This document shows positions 1-12,294 of a stretch of 64,000 bases of DNA, one piece after another. Position 1 is the stretch's first letter, and each line of letters opens with the position of its first letter. The position numbers and the translations under genes were made by a program. Origin of the DNA: Siderastrea radians (lineage: Eukaryota; Cnidaria; Anthozoa; Scleractinia; Rhizangiidae); contig OZ024895.1 in assembly GCA_964017195.1 (NCBI GenBank), positions 45,657,673 to 45,721,672 on the forward strand, written 5' to 3'. The notes under the pieces were generated by a model. That model had not been told where the DNA came from and ran no database searches. It saw nothing but the letters and a program-made list of their open reading frames with translations.

Positions 1-129
1 TACGTGACGTTACTTTGGAATTTTATGAATAGGCATTCTTCTCCAGTATCTCAGCTAACATCTGTGTTGGTTTCAACAAAACTCCACGTTTCACGTTACA
101 TGGTTATATCGGCTCTTATGTACAAATAC

Positions 130-560
130 ACGTGCTAAAAATGTATCCATTCAAATCAGTCAAAGTTTTGAGTATAGTAGTATTCTGTGGTACCGTTTGT
201 TACAGTGCTGGGTTCAGTCAACTTTTGATTTCTTGGATTAAACCCAGAAAGTGTGTAATCAGTTCAATAAAAGCCATTGAACAGTACTTTCCTGTGGTGC
301 TGTTTATTATGCTGTACAAGGTGGTTCTTCAATACTTTTGAGTGTGTGGATGAAATCCTAAAGTGTGACTATCCAAATGAAAGCTACTGAGCAGTACTTT
401 CCTGTGGTGCTGTTTATTATGCTGTACAAGGTGGTTCTAACTTTTGAGCCGGTCTATGGATGATATCCTCAGTAAGTGTGACCATTCAATTAAAGCTACT
501 GAGAAGTACTTTGCGGTAGCGTTCTATGCTTCAGTAATTTTCGAAAAATAAGACTTTGGA
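130..560 (+). repeat. Tandem repeat cluster, unit about 110 bp
   Basis: Diverged units repeat the core CAGTACTTTCCTGTGGTGCT followed by GTTTATTATGCTGTACAAGG, and end in a stretch reading GGATGAAATCCTAAAGTGTG. The core recurs at 282 and 392, with a decayed copy near 504, giving a period of about 110 bp. The same unit returns near 1838 (fragment), 6853-7190 (opposite strand), 29640-30000 and 31575-32090. Short ORFs across it are by-products of the repeat. I do not recognise the family. Confidence 0.85.
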
Positions 561-2245
561 AATCAATTCTTAATTCCGACCATTATCGGTGTGAATAATT
601 ATGCTTAGGCAAATCAATATTTTCAACGTTTTTAAGATGCGAAACGTGAAACAAAATGTTCGTTTTTACTATTAAATCGATTTACCTCAAATTCCGCAAA
701 ACGTACCTTGGAAAATTTTTATATGAAGTAACTCGGAGCATCGTCCGCTGCAGTGGATGACCTGACAGTGCGTATCAGAACATCGTGAAACATTTTGTAG
801 TTTTTTCGACCTTCTGATTGGCCACGCCGTCTTATGAACATTTCCCAGCCAAACTAAAGTGTTCTGCTAGGGTAAAGCGCATCCTTTATTGATTTTTGCG
901 TACTATGATTCGAGAAATCTAAAATATACCAATATCATCCAACAACAATAGTTTGATTTTTTTAGAGGAGATTTCTCGGAAAACAATTTTGTACAAATTT
1001 GAGCTACAGTATGGAATAAGAATCGCTTTTTCGGTAACTTCGTCAGATTCAACAGGGGTATTATTCTCTTAAGTTACTGCGTACTTTTGAATATTTTGCA
1101 AATCATAAAATGTGATTTTCAGTTCGGAACGTGTGCATTAGGGGAGGTGATGGCGATCATTAGCAACTTCTAATTTTTGTTTAATTACAAATTGCCATCC
1201 GACATCATAACCGGTTCAGTTAGTTAGAAAACTAATTTCAAAAAGACTAATTCAAAACATTTCTTGACCTTAATCGAGCAAAAAACTGTTGGGGTTTTAA
1301 CTATTTATATCGTATTCATAAATTCAACCCAAATAATGGGCTTTCTAGGTGTCAATCTCAAATATGTTTTCATTTAAAAAAAAGAGTGTTATTGCAAGAT
1401 AAAAATTAAAAATTATACGTGACCATTATAACTGTGTTTACTTTGGTACGGTCGTGTTCCTTTTTTGAAAATTGCTCAAATATTTGTTTAGAAATGGGAA
1501 ATGGTCAGTCTGTCATTGTCTATCCCTGTTAGATTTAATCAGCAGTTTACTCTTATATTTCCAAATCTAATTCTTGACGCAAAATCGTTCAACTATATTT
1601 GTTAACCGAAAAGCTTGCCAGGCAAGAGTTATGCCGGATTGACAGCAGAAGTCAATCGTACGTGACACACCGTGAATCCCGCTACGCGCGTGAAAAGCCA
1701 GTAGCAGTGTAGCCGGCGAGTGAAACGAGATCCGAAATAGCGTCTGCTCTCGCACGCTATAGTAGCTTCGCGAAATAGCAACTGAACCACTCTCTTGTTT
1801 TTTTCAGAATGTTTTAAACTCATCACTTTGCCAGTTGAGGATGAATGAAGTCCTAAAGTGTGACAATTCTAACCAGAACCGTCTTGTGATAGTTACTTCC
1901 ACCCAATTGTTCACGCGGTTATTGAGCAAAACTTTGGAAGAAACACCCTCTCCGGCAAAACGGACACCATGTCAGTTATTTTTGTAAACCCATGAAAAGC
2001 CGAGAGACACATTGGATAAACGTACTAAAGCCTAAAATCATAATCCAGTTTGTTTTAAACGTGGTTAGGGCAGTAAGACTTTAGCTCACTGACTAAAATT
2101 TATTTGGCTATGAACGGCCAGGATGGAATTGGATCCCAAACTAAAACTCCAGCCGACTCTTCCAAGTTATTCCCTTGTCGTAGATAAAGTCAGCTGATTG
2201 TGGCTCGTTCTTTCATGGAAAGTTCACTTGATATAGTCTCCTTGG
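561..2245. other. Non-coding stretch with one repeat fragment
   Basis: No ORF with protein-like composition or splice-consistent frame was seen on either strand. At about 1838-1875 there is a decayed fragment of the 110-bp repeat family (GGATGAATGAAGTCCTAAAG). Otherwise it looks like intergenic sequence or a long intron. Confidence 0.5.
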
Positions 2246-2444
2246 GGGTGCGCGGCGCTCTCCTTAAACCCTTACCCTATTTCAGACCAAAATATGTGAT
2301 TTTCCGTACCCTATTTCAGACGGGACCCAAATTGGATACCCTATTTCAGACCTGCCCAGTAACTGTTTCGGTTTGCGTAGACATTTGAGAGGGTCTTCAA
2401 ATTTCTTTTTTCTAATCAAAACACACTTCTCAAGAAAAGATAAA

Positions 2445-2504
<60 letters not shown>

Positions 2505-2645
2505 GTAGTTTCTTCTAAAAACCATACCCGATTACAGACCGGATCGCACAAATCTTACCCTGTTTCAGGCCAAAATGCTCAAAATCTAGGCCCTATTTCA
2601 GACTAGAAGGGCTCGAAAACCATACCCTTTGGCGCCGTACATACC
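2246..2645. mobile_element. MITE-like element with repeated CCCTATTTCAGAC motif
   Basis: The motif ACCCTATTTCAGAC recurs at about 2275, 2309 and 2338, and a variant occurs again near 2590. The two ends carry related GC-rich ends (GGTGCGCGGCGCTC on the left, GGCGCCGTAC on the right, inverted). An (AAT)n tract at 2447-2503 lies inside. No coding capacity. I could not fix a target-site duplication, so the boundaries are approximate. Confidence 0.55.
2447..2503. repeat. (AAT)n microsatellite
   Basis: About 19 uninterrupted AAT triplets. They generate the poly-Asn and poly-Leu ORFs seen here, which are not genes. Confidence 0.95.
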
Positions 2646-5600
2646 TAACTAGCTTATGTAAGTGAGGAGCCCCACCCTGGGTGATTATGTGTGAGCAAGG
2701 TACCTTATAGATATCCAGTTTGCAAAGTTCTGACAAGAAAAGGAAATCTCCATGACATTGTCTCTTTGATAAAGACACCCCTTTAATAGGGACACTTTTC
2801 TAATCCCAATGATTTCTGTGACAACCGGGTTTGACCGAATTTTTTTTCCCAAAAGAAACGAAAGTACAATTACCGGTATATGTTAATTTTGCACTTTGCC
2901 CGTAATGAAAAGCGTGAGTTGACACCTGTCTTTGGCGTCTTTGAACGGCATTGTGCAAGCCACTGACGTTTTCATTTACGTTTTGAAGCACGCTCAAAAT
3001 GGACAGCTACGTGGACACTTTCTATTCAAGTGGAGTTAAACGTGCGTGTTTTAGTTTGTTTTGACATTAAATTGAGTAAATAACTCAGATAAGCTTCACA
3101 AGCGCGTATGTAAACAACTCTGATGGGGTCTCTGATCGAATCGGAAATTGGTTCAGCGCGCACGAAGCGTCCGTCGGATAAAGAAAAATACGCAGTTGCA
3201 GTTTAACGTGAGTGGATTGGGGATTCATATTTATTCTAAAAAGTGACAAAGGATCCTTAAAGGTACTGACTGCACGATCATGTTTGTGGGTGTAGTCAAC
3301 ATGTTCCTATTTATTGGCAATATAGTCCGTTAAATCGGCACGTTTTATCATTCAAAAAGATTTAGAAAGCAATATAACCATTACATCTTTACACCTCATT
3401 TACATTCAAATATGTACCGCGATCAGCTACAACTGTGGATAGTTTGAAATTGAGCACCACAACGGTCAGCTTTATACGTATGGAAATCTTGGGGGTTAAA
3501 TGTACGCTGTTAATTACTACAAGATTCAATTTGCGGTTCGTTTATGTAAGATAATGCTTTTGCGATGTCCGAATTATCAGTATTAAACTAGTAAATGCAC
3601 TACCGATATTTTGATGTGCTGAAACGTCATTCATGCTAAAGAAAGAGAGGAATTCTCTGCCGAAGGTTGCGTAACCCACCCTACGTGGAGTGGGTAAGTA
3701 TTGAAATCTGAATGATCGACAACTTTGATCGTTTATGTCAAAGGACAACACAGTTCTTGTCAGTCCTCTCCGCTATTGATTCACCTGCTGAACATAATTA
3801 CTTACCAATAATTTATTCCATAGCACGTTTTAATTTTAATACAACTAGCGAAGGGTCACAAAGGACTACTGTATGCTCAGTTTTTGACGATGGATAGTTT
3901 TTAACAACAAACACTTTAAGTCGATTTTCTAGACAAATAAAAGGACGTTTTTTGTTGTAAGGGTCCATAGGAAAAACAAGAATAATAATGCATAATACCG
4001 TAGGGCAAATAAACGTGTGTACCACATATTACGTTGAACTAAAGATTGTAATTAGTTCGGTAATGACAGTCAGTAAATAAAAGTTTGTTTGACAAACACT
4101 GTGAAAACTTCATGCAAAAGAAAAACGTGATGGTTGTCCCAGAGTTTAGGACCTGGCGCGTCTATCTTCGGAAATTATTCCCAAAATTTACGAGTTTAGC
4201 AACATGGTAATCAGTTTCCCTCCCTCTTTCGTTAATTTTTTTTTTGAGAAATTTGGAATTTAAATTACATTACAACACTTTGAAGCCAAATTCATGCTGT
4301 GTCCGAGACCATTAATTAACAATACTGACACCTCACGAGCGAGTGGGCCTTCACTGGAAAGCTACCAAAACATTGCGGTTTGCAACAGCTGAAAACAGTA
4401 ACGAATTGGAGTCAACGAAAAAAAAAAAAAAGGAAAGGCAGACTGTGGACATGATAAGGTTCCTGTATTTGTCGCCCAAATTAATATTATTAGTTCTACC
4501 CAAGAATAGGATTTTATATATCGTAGGCCTTTGAAAAATTTAGCAGTGGCAGATGTCTAATGTCATTTTCTGCCGGAGACTGGTACTTTCAACACTGATA
4601 TTCCTTTGAGCTCTTCATCGAAAAGTGCGACTTCCGAATAAGTCGGATTTGTATAACGCCTGAATGAGTTCTGCCAGGAGACAATCAAGAGGTACCCTCT
4701 TGGTTCAGCTTATTTTTCTTTTTCTTTTTATACAAAGGTAAAATTCTTGTTTCTTTTAAGGCCGGCTAAACAATCAAGCAAGATTAGACACCTTTAAAAA
4801 ATGTGGCAAATTCGACGAAATGTGCGATTAAACTTTCATGTATTAGTGTTAGTAAAAAGCCACGAAGATAACTATGCGAAAACTGTCGTGAAAGGTATAT
4901 CGCTGGTTTGAAGCCATCAAAACGATAAAAGCTAAACGCAACTCAGATCTATTCACATTAAAAACAGCAAGCACATTTGTTTCACGATTCAGTTTTCACG
5001 CTAAGCCCCAGAAAAATAGTGTCACTTCGCAATCTGTTGTCTCTTACCTTAGTTTTCGAACAAAATAGGATTTCCTGACAAGTTTTCTTGCGAATGGAAG
5101 TCCGTACTCGTCTCTTTTCAAATTTAAATGCCTTTATCGACCATCCGCCTGACCCACTCAAAGCAAATCAGTGGATTTAATTGAAGCCTTGTTTTAATAT
5201 GCAAGCGTCACCCTAGGAACAATTGCAGGCTGTTTGTTCGCTTCGAACAGGTGATTTGCACCGTGACTAGCGCCTGTGTGGCTCGAAATTACTTTAGCTT
5301 TTAATGATATGCTGTAAAATTGCATTTATTCACAGCTCTAATCTTGTCACGGCAATTTTCAAGCTCTTCTCTCACTGTTAAGGGAGCACGACCTTCGGTT
5401 TGCTGTGAGACCCTTGGGGGGTGTTCACAGCTGAATCCCTCCAGAGGCCCAATCTTGAAAGCAACCCTCCCTCATTAGTGTTCATCTTTTCTTCATTTCC
5501 ATCTCAATACATTTTCAGTAAACGTTATTTACCATCTTTTATAAACGCCAATCTTCGTCAGACGACCCTCTTTTCTAAACCCAAGGAAGTGGTTTTCCAG

Positions 5601-6850
5601 AGTTTAACTTTTCACGCTGTGATATTAAATCCAAAGGTTCTATCAGCAAACGTGACTGACATTAAACTCGCATTAGTTTTCTCTAATAAGAAATATTTAG
5701 TGATGTATTTTCGAGTTTACACTGTGCCTCTAAAACGCCAACTGCGCGTTTCGTGCTAATTTTTCGCGCGCTTCACCTTGTAATAATAATCCCTTTACCA
5801 AACGTTCCTTCCAGCGCTTCCGTCTTCTTTACACCAAACGAACAGAACTCGTCTTTTTGGATGTAAACAATCAGAGATATACATGTAATTAACATTTTAC
5901 AGTCCTAAATTGCAAGTCGGACAAATTAAAACGCTTTATACTCCATCTAACTGTGACGCGGACAGCCATTTAAAATTATCGTCGTTAGAAATGTTGTTCA
6001 TGTTGCCGGCAAGATGAAGAGGAAATGCGTTAAACTGGCAAAACGAGAGAGCCTTTTCAGCTAAGGTTCAACGGCTGTGGGTAACACAAGAAGTCTAATC
6101 AGTAACTGTGTAAAAACGGTACGCTTGCATGTAAATCACGTTTTTTACAGGGGAAATAGATTTTAACATACAAAAATCCTTAACTCTATACGTAAAGTGA
6201 AGGCTCGCACAGAATTAATTTACTGAAAAATAAGGGAAAGATAGAAGAAACAACGTGCCGAACAATGTCCTAAAATATAACCTATCATGGTTTTTATATT
6301 CCCTGTCGTCACAACAATCATCCTTTTGCCAGCATTGCGTGTCCCAAGAATACCATTTAGTTTTAAGCACGAATGTTTATACGGCAAGCTTTAAGTGGAT
6401 TATCATCAGGCACACTGCTGATTTTTCATAAATTCTGATAACGAAATGTTTGATATGGATGAGCTAAAGCAAACACGAATTAGTTGACAATAATTTAAAT
6501 GATTCAAACGCGAAAGCTTTGTACGAAGTATATTCGAAGTTTCGAACTTGTTTTCAAACAATTTCTGATAAGAGAGTATCAGTAATTCCTTTTACTAAAA
6601 AATAACAAACATTACCTGAAATCCGCAGTGGTGGTACCGTTTCTTCACGAAACAGTAAATATGATAATTTAGCCGATGGAAACCGCATAATTTAATAGAC
6701 TATTACTTGTTTCATATTCGCCAACAATAATCACACCCATTCAATATCCGTGGCATTTAACCCCCTCGGTTACACCCCTTCAAAACATGTTTCAGTTTCG
6801 CAAAAATATGAAAAGCAAGCATTGTCAAACATAGAGACTTAAAGACTTAA
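2646..6850. other. No gene recognised
   Basis: Only short unconvincing ORFs are present. I searched the minus strand for the missing C-terminal PARG exon (a Val-Gly-Asp motif in a helical context) and found no candidate. The stretch is either a long intron of the PARG gene or intergenic DNA. Confidence 0.45.
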
Positions 6851-6852
6851 AG

Positions 6853-7190
6853 TCAGAACCGTGCATCTTGTACAGCACAATAAACAGCATCATGATAAAG
6901 TACTACGCAGTAGCTTTCATTTGACTGGTCACACTTTAGGATTTCATCCACAGACTCAAAAGTTAAAACCACCTTGTACAGCATAATAAACAGCACCACA
7001 GGAAAGTACTGCTCAGTAGATTTCATTTGAATGGTCACACTTTAGGATTTCATCCACAGACTCAAAAGTTAAAACACCTTATACAGCACAATAAACAGCG
7101 CCTCAGGAAAGTACAGCTCAGTAGCTTTCATTTGAATGGTCACACGTTAGGATTTCATCCACAGACTCAAAAGTTAAAACCACAAGAAAC
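6853..7190 (-). repeat. Tandem repeat cluster, unit about 105 bp, inverted
   Basis: Reverse-complement copies of the repeat at 130-560. Anchors CTTGTACAGC or CTTATACAGC occur at about 6867, 6973 and 7078, giving a period of about 105 bp. The units here are closer to one another than in the first cluster. There is no coding potential. Confidence 0.85.
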
Positions 7191-8750
7191 AAACGAAAAA
7201 ACAAAAACAGAAACAAACCTGTTCCTCGATGAAGACGGCAGATATCAAACAACAAAACTACCATTTTCAGGAGCCTCCTGCCATTTATTTTCATTAAGAA
7301 CAGAGCAATCTATTGTCGTATTATAAACGGGAATTAATTGTTCAGAGAGGATATTTTTAAAATTTGTAATATTTCTTCTATATTGACTACTAAAAATGTA
7401 GAAATTTGCAATAAATTTATAAACTCCACTTTTTCCAAAATTCTCGAAGCAACTATTTACGAAACACCAGCAAGTAAAGCTCTAGAAAAGCGGATATATT
7501 CATATATAAAAGGCATAAAAGGCTCCTTTAACTTTAAAAATACAAATAATTTGAATCTGTTTGAAAAGCTTATACTTTGCAAGCATATTAACATGGAGTC
7601 AACAAAGCTATAAAAATGAGGTACTAAAACATATGCACTACTGTATAACTAAAATTCACTTAAAAAACGGCCCGAATATGACAGTTTTCATCTCGGGATA
7701 AACGTCATCGCGGTATCTGGTAATTTCCTTGTTGCTGTCTACGTGTTCTTTTCCCAGCATGAATTCATGCCAGTCTCAAGCACCACTAATATATAATCAC
7801 ATTTCATGGTAATTTTTTGTCTGCGCGCGTCCGTTCTTTGAAGCTGGTACCTTTTGTTGAACATGAGACGGAGACGAAAGTAAGCCAATGGTCGATGACT
7901 TGTTCAACTATAAGAATAGCTTGTCTGAATATGCCTGAATATGCAAGCTTATATTAAGCATATTACAAGACTTGAAATATGTGTACGAGCTCATACATAG
8001 CAAAAGTGTGTGGAATAATTGTTAGATTTCCGTTTTCTGTTGAATTCAGAGAAATTTCTTGTGTAATAACATCCTTGCACTCAATCTCAATCTGTTAATA
8101 ACTGCCTAGACGTTACCTAACTACATCAGCCTACATGCTACCTACCTAGATGGCTAAAGATACGCCCTCAAGTTTTCATAAAGAAGTTTGCGGTGTATGA
8201 CATAGGTAAGACAGCAGCTTCTGATGTCCTACTGTCCCCTCCCCTACAGAGTTGCTGAATCGGAGTACTGCATGGACAACGTCAGAGATTGTCCATCCAC
8301 GTGAATGTAAACAGACGAGTGTCTTGAGAAGCTTGGGAACAAAATAATACAAGTGTTAGATGGATACTTGCATGAAAAAATAAATAAATAAATAAACAGG
8401 CAAACCAAGACAAATTGTACTGAAAACAAATCAGTCAGGGTTGACTTCAGATATTTGCGCATGCTCAACTTAAAAAGTGCATCCGCGCGACCATAGAATC
8501 TAGTCAACATTTGTTTCCTCTGCACACACACGGGGAAACATTTGCGGCGGAAACAAAATGTTTGAAAAAACAGTTTTGTTTCTCAGAAGCACAAAATGTT
8601 TCCGCAACAAATGTTTCGTGTGCACGCAAACGGGAAAACAATGTTTTCACAACAGTGTTTCCCGGTTTGCGGAGTCCTTAACAAACCTGGGTAAGCCATG
8701 GTTCTTACATTTCAACACACTAGCAGCAAGTCCAAAGCAAATCTCCACTT
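7191..8750. other. No gene recognised
   Basis: AT-rich sequence with short ORFs of unconvincing composition. A stretch around 8530-8670 repeats AATGTTT and GTTTC motifs imperfectly (for example AAACATTTGCGGCGGAAACA). Nothing here could be tied to the neighbouring genes. Confidence 0.4.
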
Positions 8751-9077
8751 GAATCTCGTAAGGCTGCAACGATACACCGATGCATCGGTGAACCACGATA
8801 TTTTTTGCAACGATACGAATATCGATATTTAAATAAGATATCGCGATATTCAGTACGATACAATAAAATATGCTACATCAACAAATCTGGGAAATTACTA
8901 TCTTTGATACTCCTTACCCAAGCTCTACATTTTAGCCCTTGTAAGGCGACTTGATGTTGTGTTATTGCTGTGTCAAATTTATTATTTTGGAAATAAATTA
9001 TTTAAAAGTAGTGTAAGTTGTTGGTAACTAGTTTTGTCGCGCACAGTAATGTACCGTATCGTGTATCGTATCGTACG

Positions 9078-10245
9078 GTGGCCGATAGGAACAAAACAGA
9101 AACACAAAACAGAAAACAAACACAAAATACAAAACAGAAACACAAAACAGAAAACAGAATCACAAAATCCAAAAATTGAAACACAAAACTCAAACTGTGG
9201 ATTGGCCAGGTTACTAAGATAGCCACGTGTAACTTTAAAGAAGAAGATCAATTTGAATGAAGAACATGGCTTCTTTGGTAAATTACTTCACGAATTTGCT
9301 GCTGTTTTCCTATTCTTATGTCATCGATTTGCGTCTGTTAATGCTCTTCCTACTTGTCCGTTTTTATGTAATTTTGCTTTGCTCGAAGATTGCCTACGCT
9401 CATATTGATTTACTGGCTACAAGTACGCTAGCATTGTTATGTTTTTATCCCTCTATCACGGTGTTCAGATAACCGTTAGGCAACTAAAGTACCCGATTAA
9501 CGTGAAATACAATCTTCGAAGGAGAAGTCGTGAAAGTGCAACGCATGAAATAAGGCGAGCTATACACTATGAACTAAATGGTCCAGGCTGCTTAATGTGC
9601 TATCGCGCGATGACGAGATGCCTTAAGAACCAGATATAACTTAAAGGTTTCTCGTGATACAGTTATGAGACTTCTTAAGGAAATCGATCCCGTTGGAGTT
9701 GAACAGAGAAAAGCACGTCGTCTAAGAAGACGAGTTTACAGATGCCCAGGTCCAAATGCTATTTGGCTTATTGACGGCTACGACAAACTGGCTCCATTCG
9801 GGTTTAGGAAGAGCATTAACAGACGCAAATCGATGACATAAGAATAGGAAAACAGCAGCAAACTTCATGAAGTAATTTACCAAAGAAGCCATGTTCTTCA
9901 TTCAAATTGATCTTCTTCTTTAAAGTTGCACGTGGCTATCTTAGTAACCTGACCAATCCACAGTTTGAGTTTTGTGTTTCAATTTTTGGATTTTGTGATT
10001 CTGTTTTCTGTTTTGTGCTTCTGTTTTGTATTTTGTGTTCGTTTTCTATTTTGTGTTTCTGTTTTCGGTTTTGGGATTGTGTTTTCTATTTTGTGTTTCA
10101 GTTTTGGGTTTTGTGTTTCTGTTTTGTATTTTGTGTTTCTGTTTTGCATTTTGTGATTCTGTTTTCGGGTTTTGTTTTTCTGTTTTGCATTTTGTGATTC
10201 TGTTTTCTATTTTGTGTTTCTGTTTTGTTCCTATCGGCCACCGTG
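9078..10245. repeat. Nested foldback element with long inverted arms
   Basis: The left arm (about 9078-9350) and right arm (about 9810-10245) are reverse complements, both ending at the motif GGTGGCCGATAGGAACAAAA. The right arm is longer because a CTGTTTT/TTTTGTGTTT motif of about 20 bp is tandemly expanded. The repeats give Phe/Cys/Val-rich spurious ORFs. The unique core (about 9430-9809) holds an integrase remnant. Confidence 0.8.
9475..9805 (+). pseudogene. Integrase-core-like transposon gene remnant
   Basis: Two open segments separated by a stop near 9637 read like a DDE integrase-like protein found in animal mobile elements. The first contains ELNGPGCLMCYRAMTRCL; the second runs from about 9641 with DTVMRLLKEIDPVGVEQR, then GPNAIWLIDGYDKLAPFGF. 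The pattern GPN-x-x-W-x-x-DGYDKL-x-PFG is the start of the catalytic core. The sequence is cut off by the right foldback arm, so most of the catalytic core is missing. Family placement is from memory of the motif. Confidence 0.6.
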
Positions 10246-10489
10246 GTATCGTGGCCCTTGTATCGAGATATGTCTCGTATCGTAGGAAAATGTATCGTTG
10301 CAGCGCTAGAATCTCGCAACTTTACTCGCACCTGATTGGTTTATTGCCGATAGCAACCAAACAAAAACTACGTAGTGGTTCTTTTTAATTATTTTGCAGT
10401 TTTGGTTATTTTGCAGATATGAACTTAGGACATCCTCTTTGAAAGATTTAAATGAAGTGGAAATTATAGACTTCAAAAGTGTAACCTAC

Positions 10490-12294
10490 CCGTGATATTC
10501 TCTTATCGCCAAAAGTGTGATAAACTAGCACAGGGCACCCAGCCGCTGATGCCGCTGCCCACTGAATGACAGCCTTGAGTTCCGGGTCCCCACGGAACAC
10601 CCCACATCCCCAGTTCCCTGTTGCCACAGGACGTACCCGAGACCCTCCTGCGGAAGCACGTAAATTTGCTTTGGCAATTTCCACAGCTCCGCGCACTGTT
10701 AAACTGCTTAAATTCTCCGCAAAACTCTGCAAGGTTTCTTCTTCTGTTACTTCCTCATCTGAAAAGGAAGATTCCTCTGCTACAGTTTCATCACCTTCAA
10801 GCTGTGGTTCTTCTCGTGTGTATCCGTCACCTCCGTCCGCTACTTCTCTTCCGTGCATCATCCCCACAGCTTGTGCCAATCCATCAAACATAATTTTTTC
10901 AGAGAGCTTCTCAGCTGTCTGGACGGCAGCTTCAGGAATTGTAGAGGAAAGCTCACTTGAAGTGTTAACATGAGTTATTTTTTCCCTCAGATCACTTTGT
11001 TCCTCTTCTTGGCATTCTGATGAACTCACATCACTCTCATCCGATTCTTGGATTTCTGATTCGTTATTCTCCTTCTCTGCACCTTGAGTTAAGCGATCAC
11101 TTTCCCCGCTTCCTTCTTCATCTGCAGATGACATCGAATCATCTGTTTTTCTACTGCAGAGCACTGCAGCCTCAGAGAGAGCAGCTGACATTGTTTCCAT
11201 GAGCAGAGCGTCCACACGGCCCTCTAAGACGCTTATGTCAGCTGGTATATCCGAAGGAACAGACCCTGTTTCTTTGTCGTCCAATTCATCAATTTCAGTT
11301 TCATCTTTCGCCTCCTTTGAACACACTGAAGAGCTGATCGCTGAATCAACAATTGATCCTGACAGCCTAGTTGCAAATTTCTCAAAAAGCTTTGCTTCTG
11401 AAATGTCACCGTTCCCCTTCTTCAGCTCATCCTTTTCTTTCCCCCCATACTTCACGTGGTCAAACTCTTCCAGAAGGTTTTGTCTCACATTATTAAACTC
11501 CCCACAGCTGTCTGTATCATCACCAGACCTCTTAGACTTTGATGATTTCACCACCGATGACAAATCTTCCACAAACTCGGAAATGTTAAAACCATTGGAA
11601 TACGTTTTCTTCAGAGGTGTTTCCGATTTGGAGATTTCCGAAGACAAAAAGGAAATTAGCTTACACCCATTCTTCACAGGGGACCCTAAATCCTTGGGGC
11701 TCTTTTGAAACGATTCTTTGGTGTCTGCAACTGCAAGCACGGGTGAGGTAGCAGCGGCTGCTATGGCAGTAGCGATTGATGACGTCAACTCAACACATGA
11801 CATCAGAGAGTTGGAGAGTGAATCAGCGAAGCTTTTTGCAGAAAGAGTGTGCGGGCTTGAAAGGAAAGTATGGAAACCATTATAATCTAATGAAGTTTGT
11901 TTCAGGTCAAACACGGCAGGTGAGGATGGAGGTGTCCCGGGAATAACAGGGGTATTTGAACCACTGATGGTACGTGTCACGCATTTCGGCAATGGCGTTG
12001 GGCTCAGGAGATTTTCTGAATAAGTCCGAGCTTTTTCAGGCGTGCTACCGAAAACTTCAAACAAAGACTTTTTCATGACGGTTGTTAAAATATCCCCGCT
12101 ATCCACTAAGTCTTCTGAGCCGGCAGTGTTGTTATTTGAGTCTACTTCATTGAAGGCTTCAGTTAGTGCAAGATTTACAAGGTTGTCACTGAACTCCTGG
12201 ATATATCCAGCTGCTGTCTCCTCTGTAGCGCTTTCAGTCTCTTCAGAGATTTCTTGATCCTCGCTTTCAACAGAGGAATCTTCACTTTCTAGTT
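10490..12294 (-). CDS. PARG: PARG exon 9: acidic AKAP-like insert plus last macrodomain strand
   Basis: A single 1805-nt exon encodes residues 391-992. The acceptor is the TAG just upstream of 12294 and the donor is GTAGGT at 10489-10484. The first 555 residues are Ser/Glu/Asp-rich, with repeated amphipathic segments starting F-(S/A)-x-x-[19 protein letters not shown] (424-441), [17 protein letters not shown] (545-561), [15 protein letters not shown] (696-710), [18 protein letters not shown] (914-931). Residues 430-441 and 702-713 match the published PKA RII-binding pattern of alternating small hydrophobics. The last 46 residues return to PARG ([10 protein letters not shown], then [15 protein letters not shown]). 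Reading through the donor adds 13 residues and a stop at 10448, which could be an intron-retention form. Confidence 0.85.

Larger units (their letters stand above)
8759..10308. mobile_element. hAT-like DNA transposon with 8-bp target duplication
   Basis: The element begins TAAGGCTGCAACGATACA and ends TGTATCGTTGCAGCGCTA, an inverted pair sharing GCTGCAACGATACA. It is flanked by a perfect 8-bp direct repeat, GAATCTCG, at 8751-8758 and 10309-10316. An 8-bp target duplication with such ends fits the hAT superfamily. No hAT transposase is visible. The interior is a long foldback (9078-10245) around an integrase-like pseudogene. It lies just downstream of the last visible PARG exon on that gene's strand. 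Confidence 0.8.

Noticed and set aside
5421..5759. 112-codon plus-strand ORF
   Set aside because: No motif, no splice partner and low-complexity context; likely chance.
10026..10388. Phe/Cys/Val-rich plus-strand ORFs resembling membrane proteins
   Set aside because: They are translations of the tandem CTGTTTT repeat in the foldback arm.
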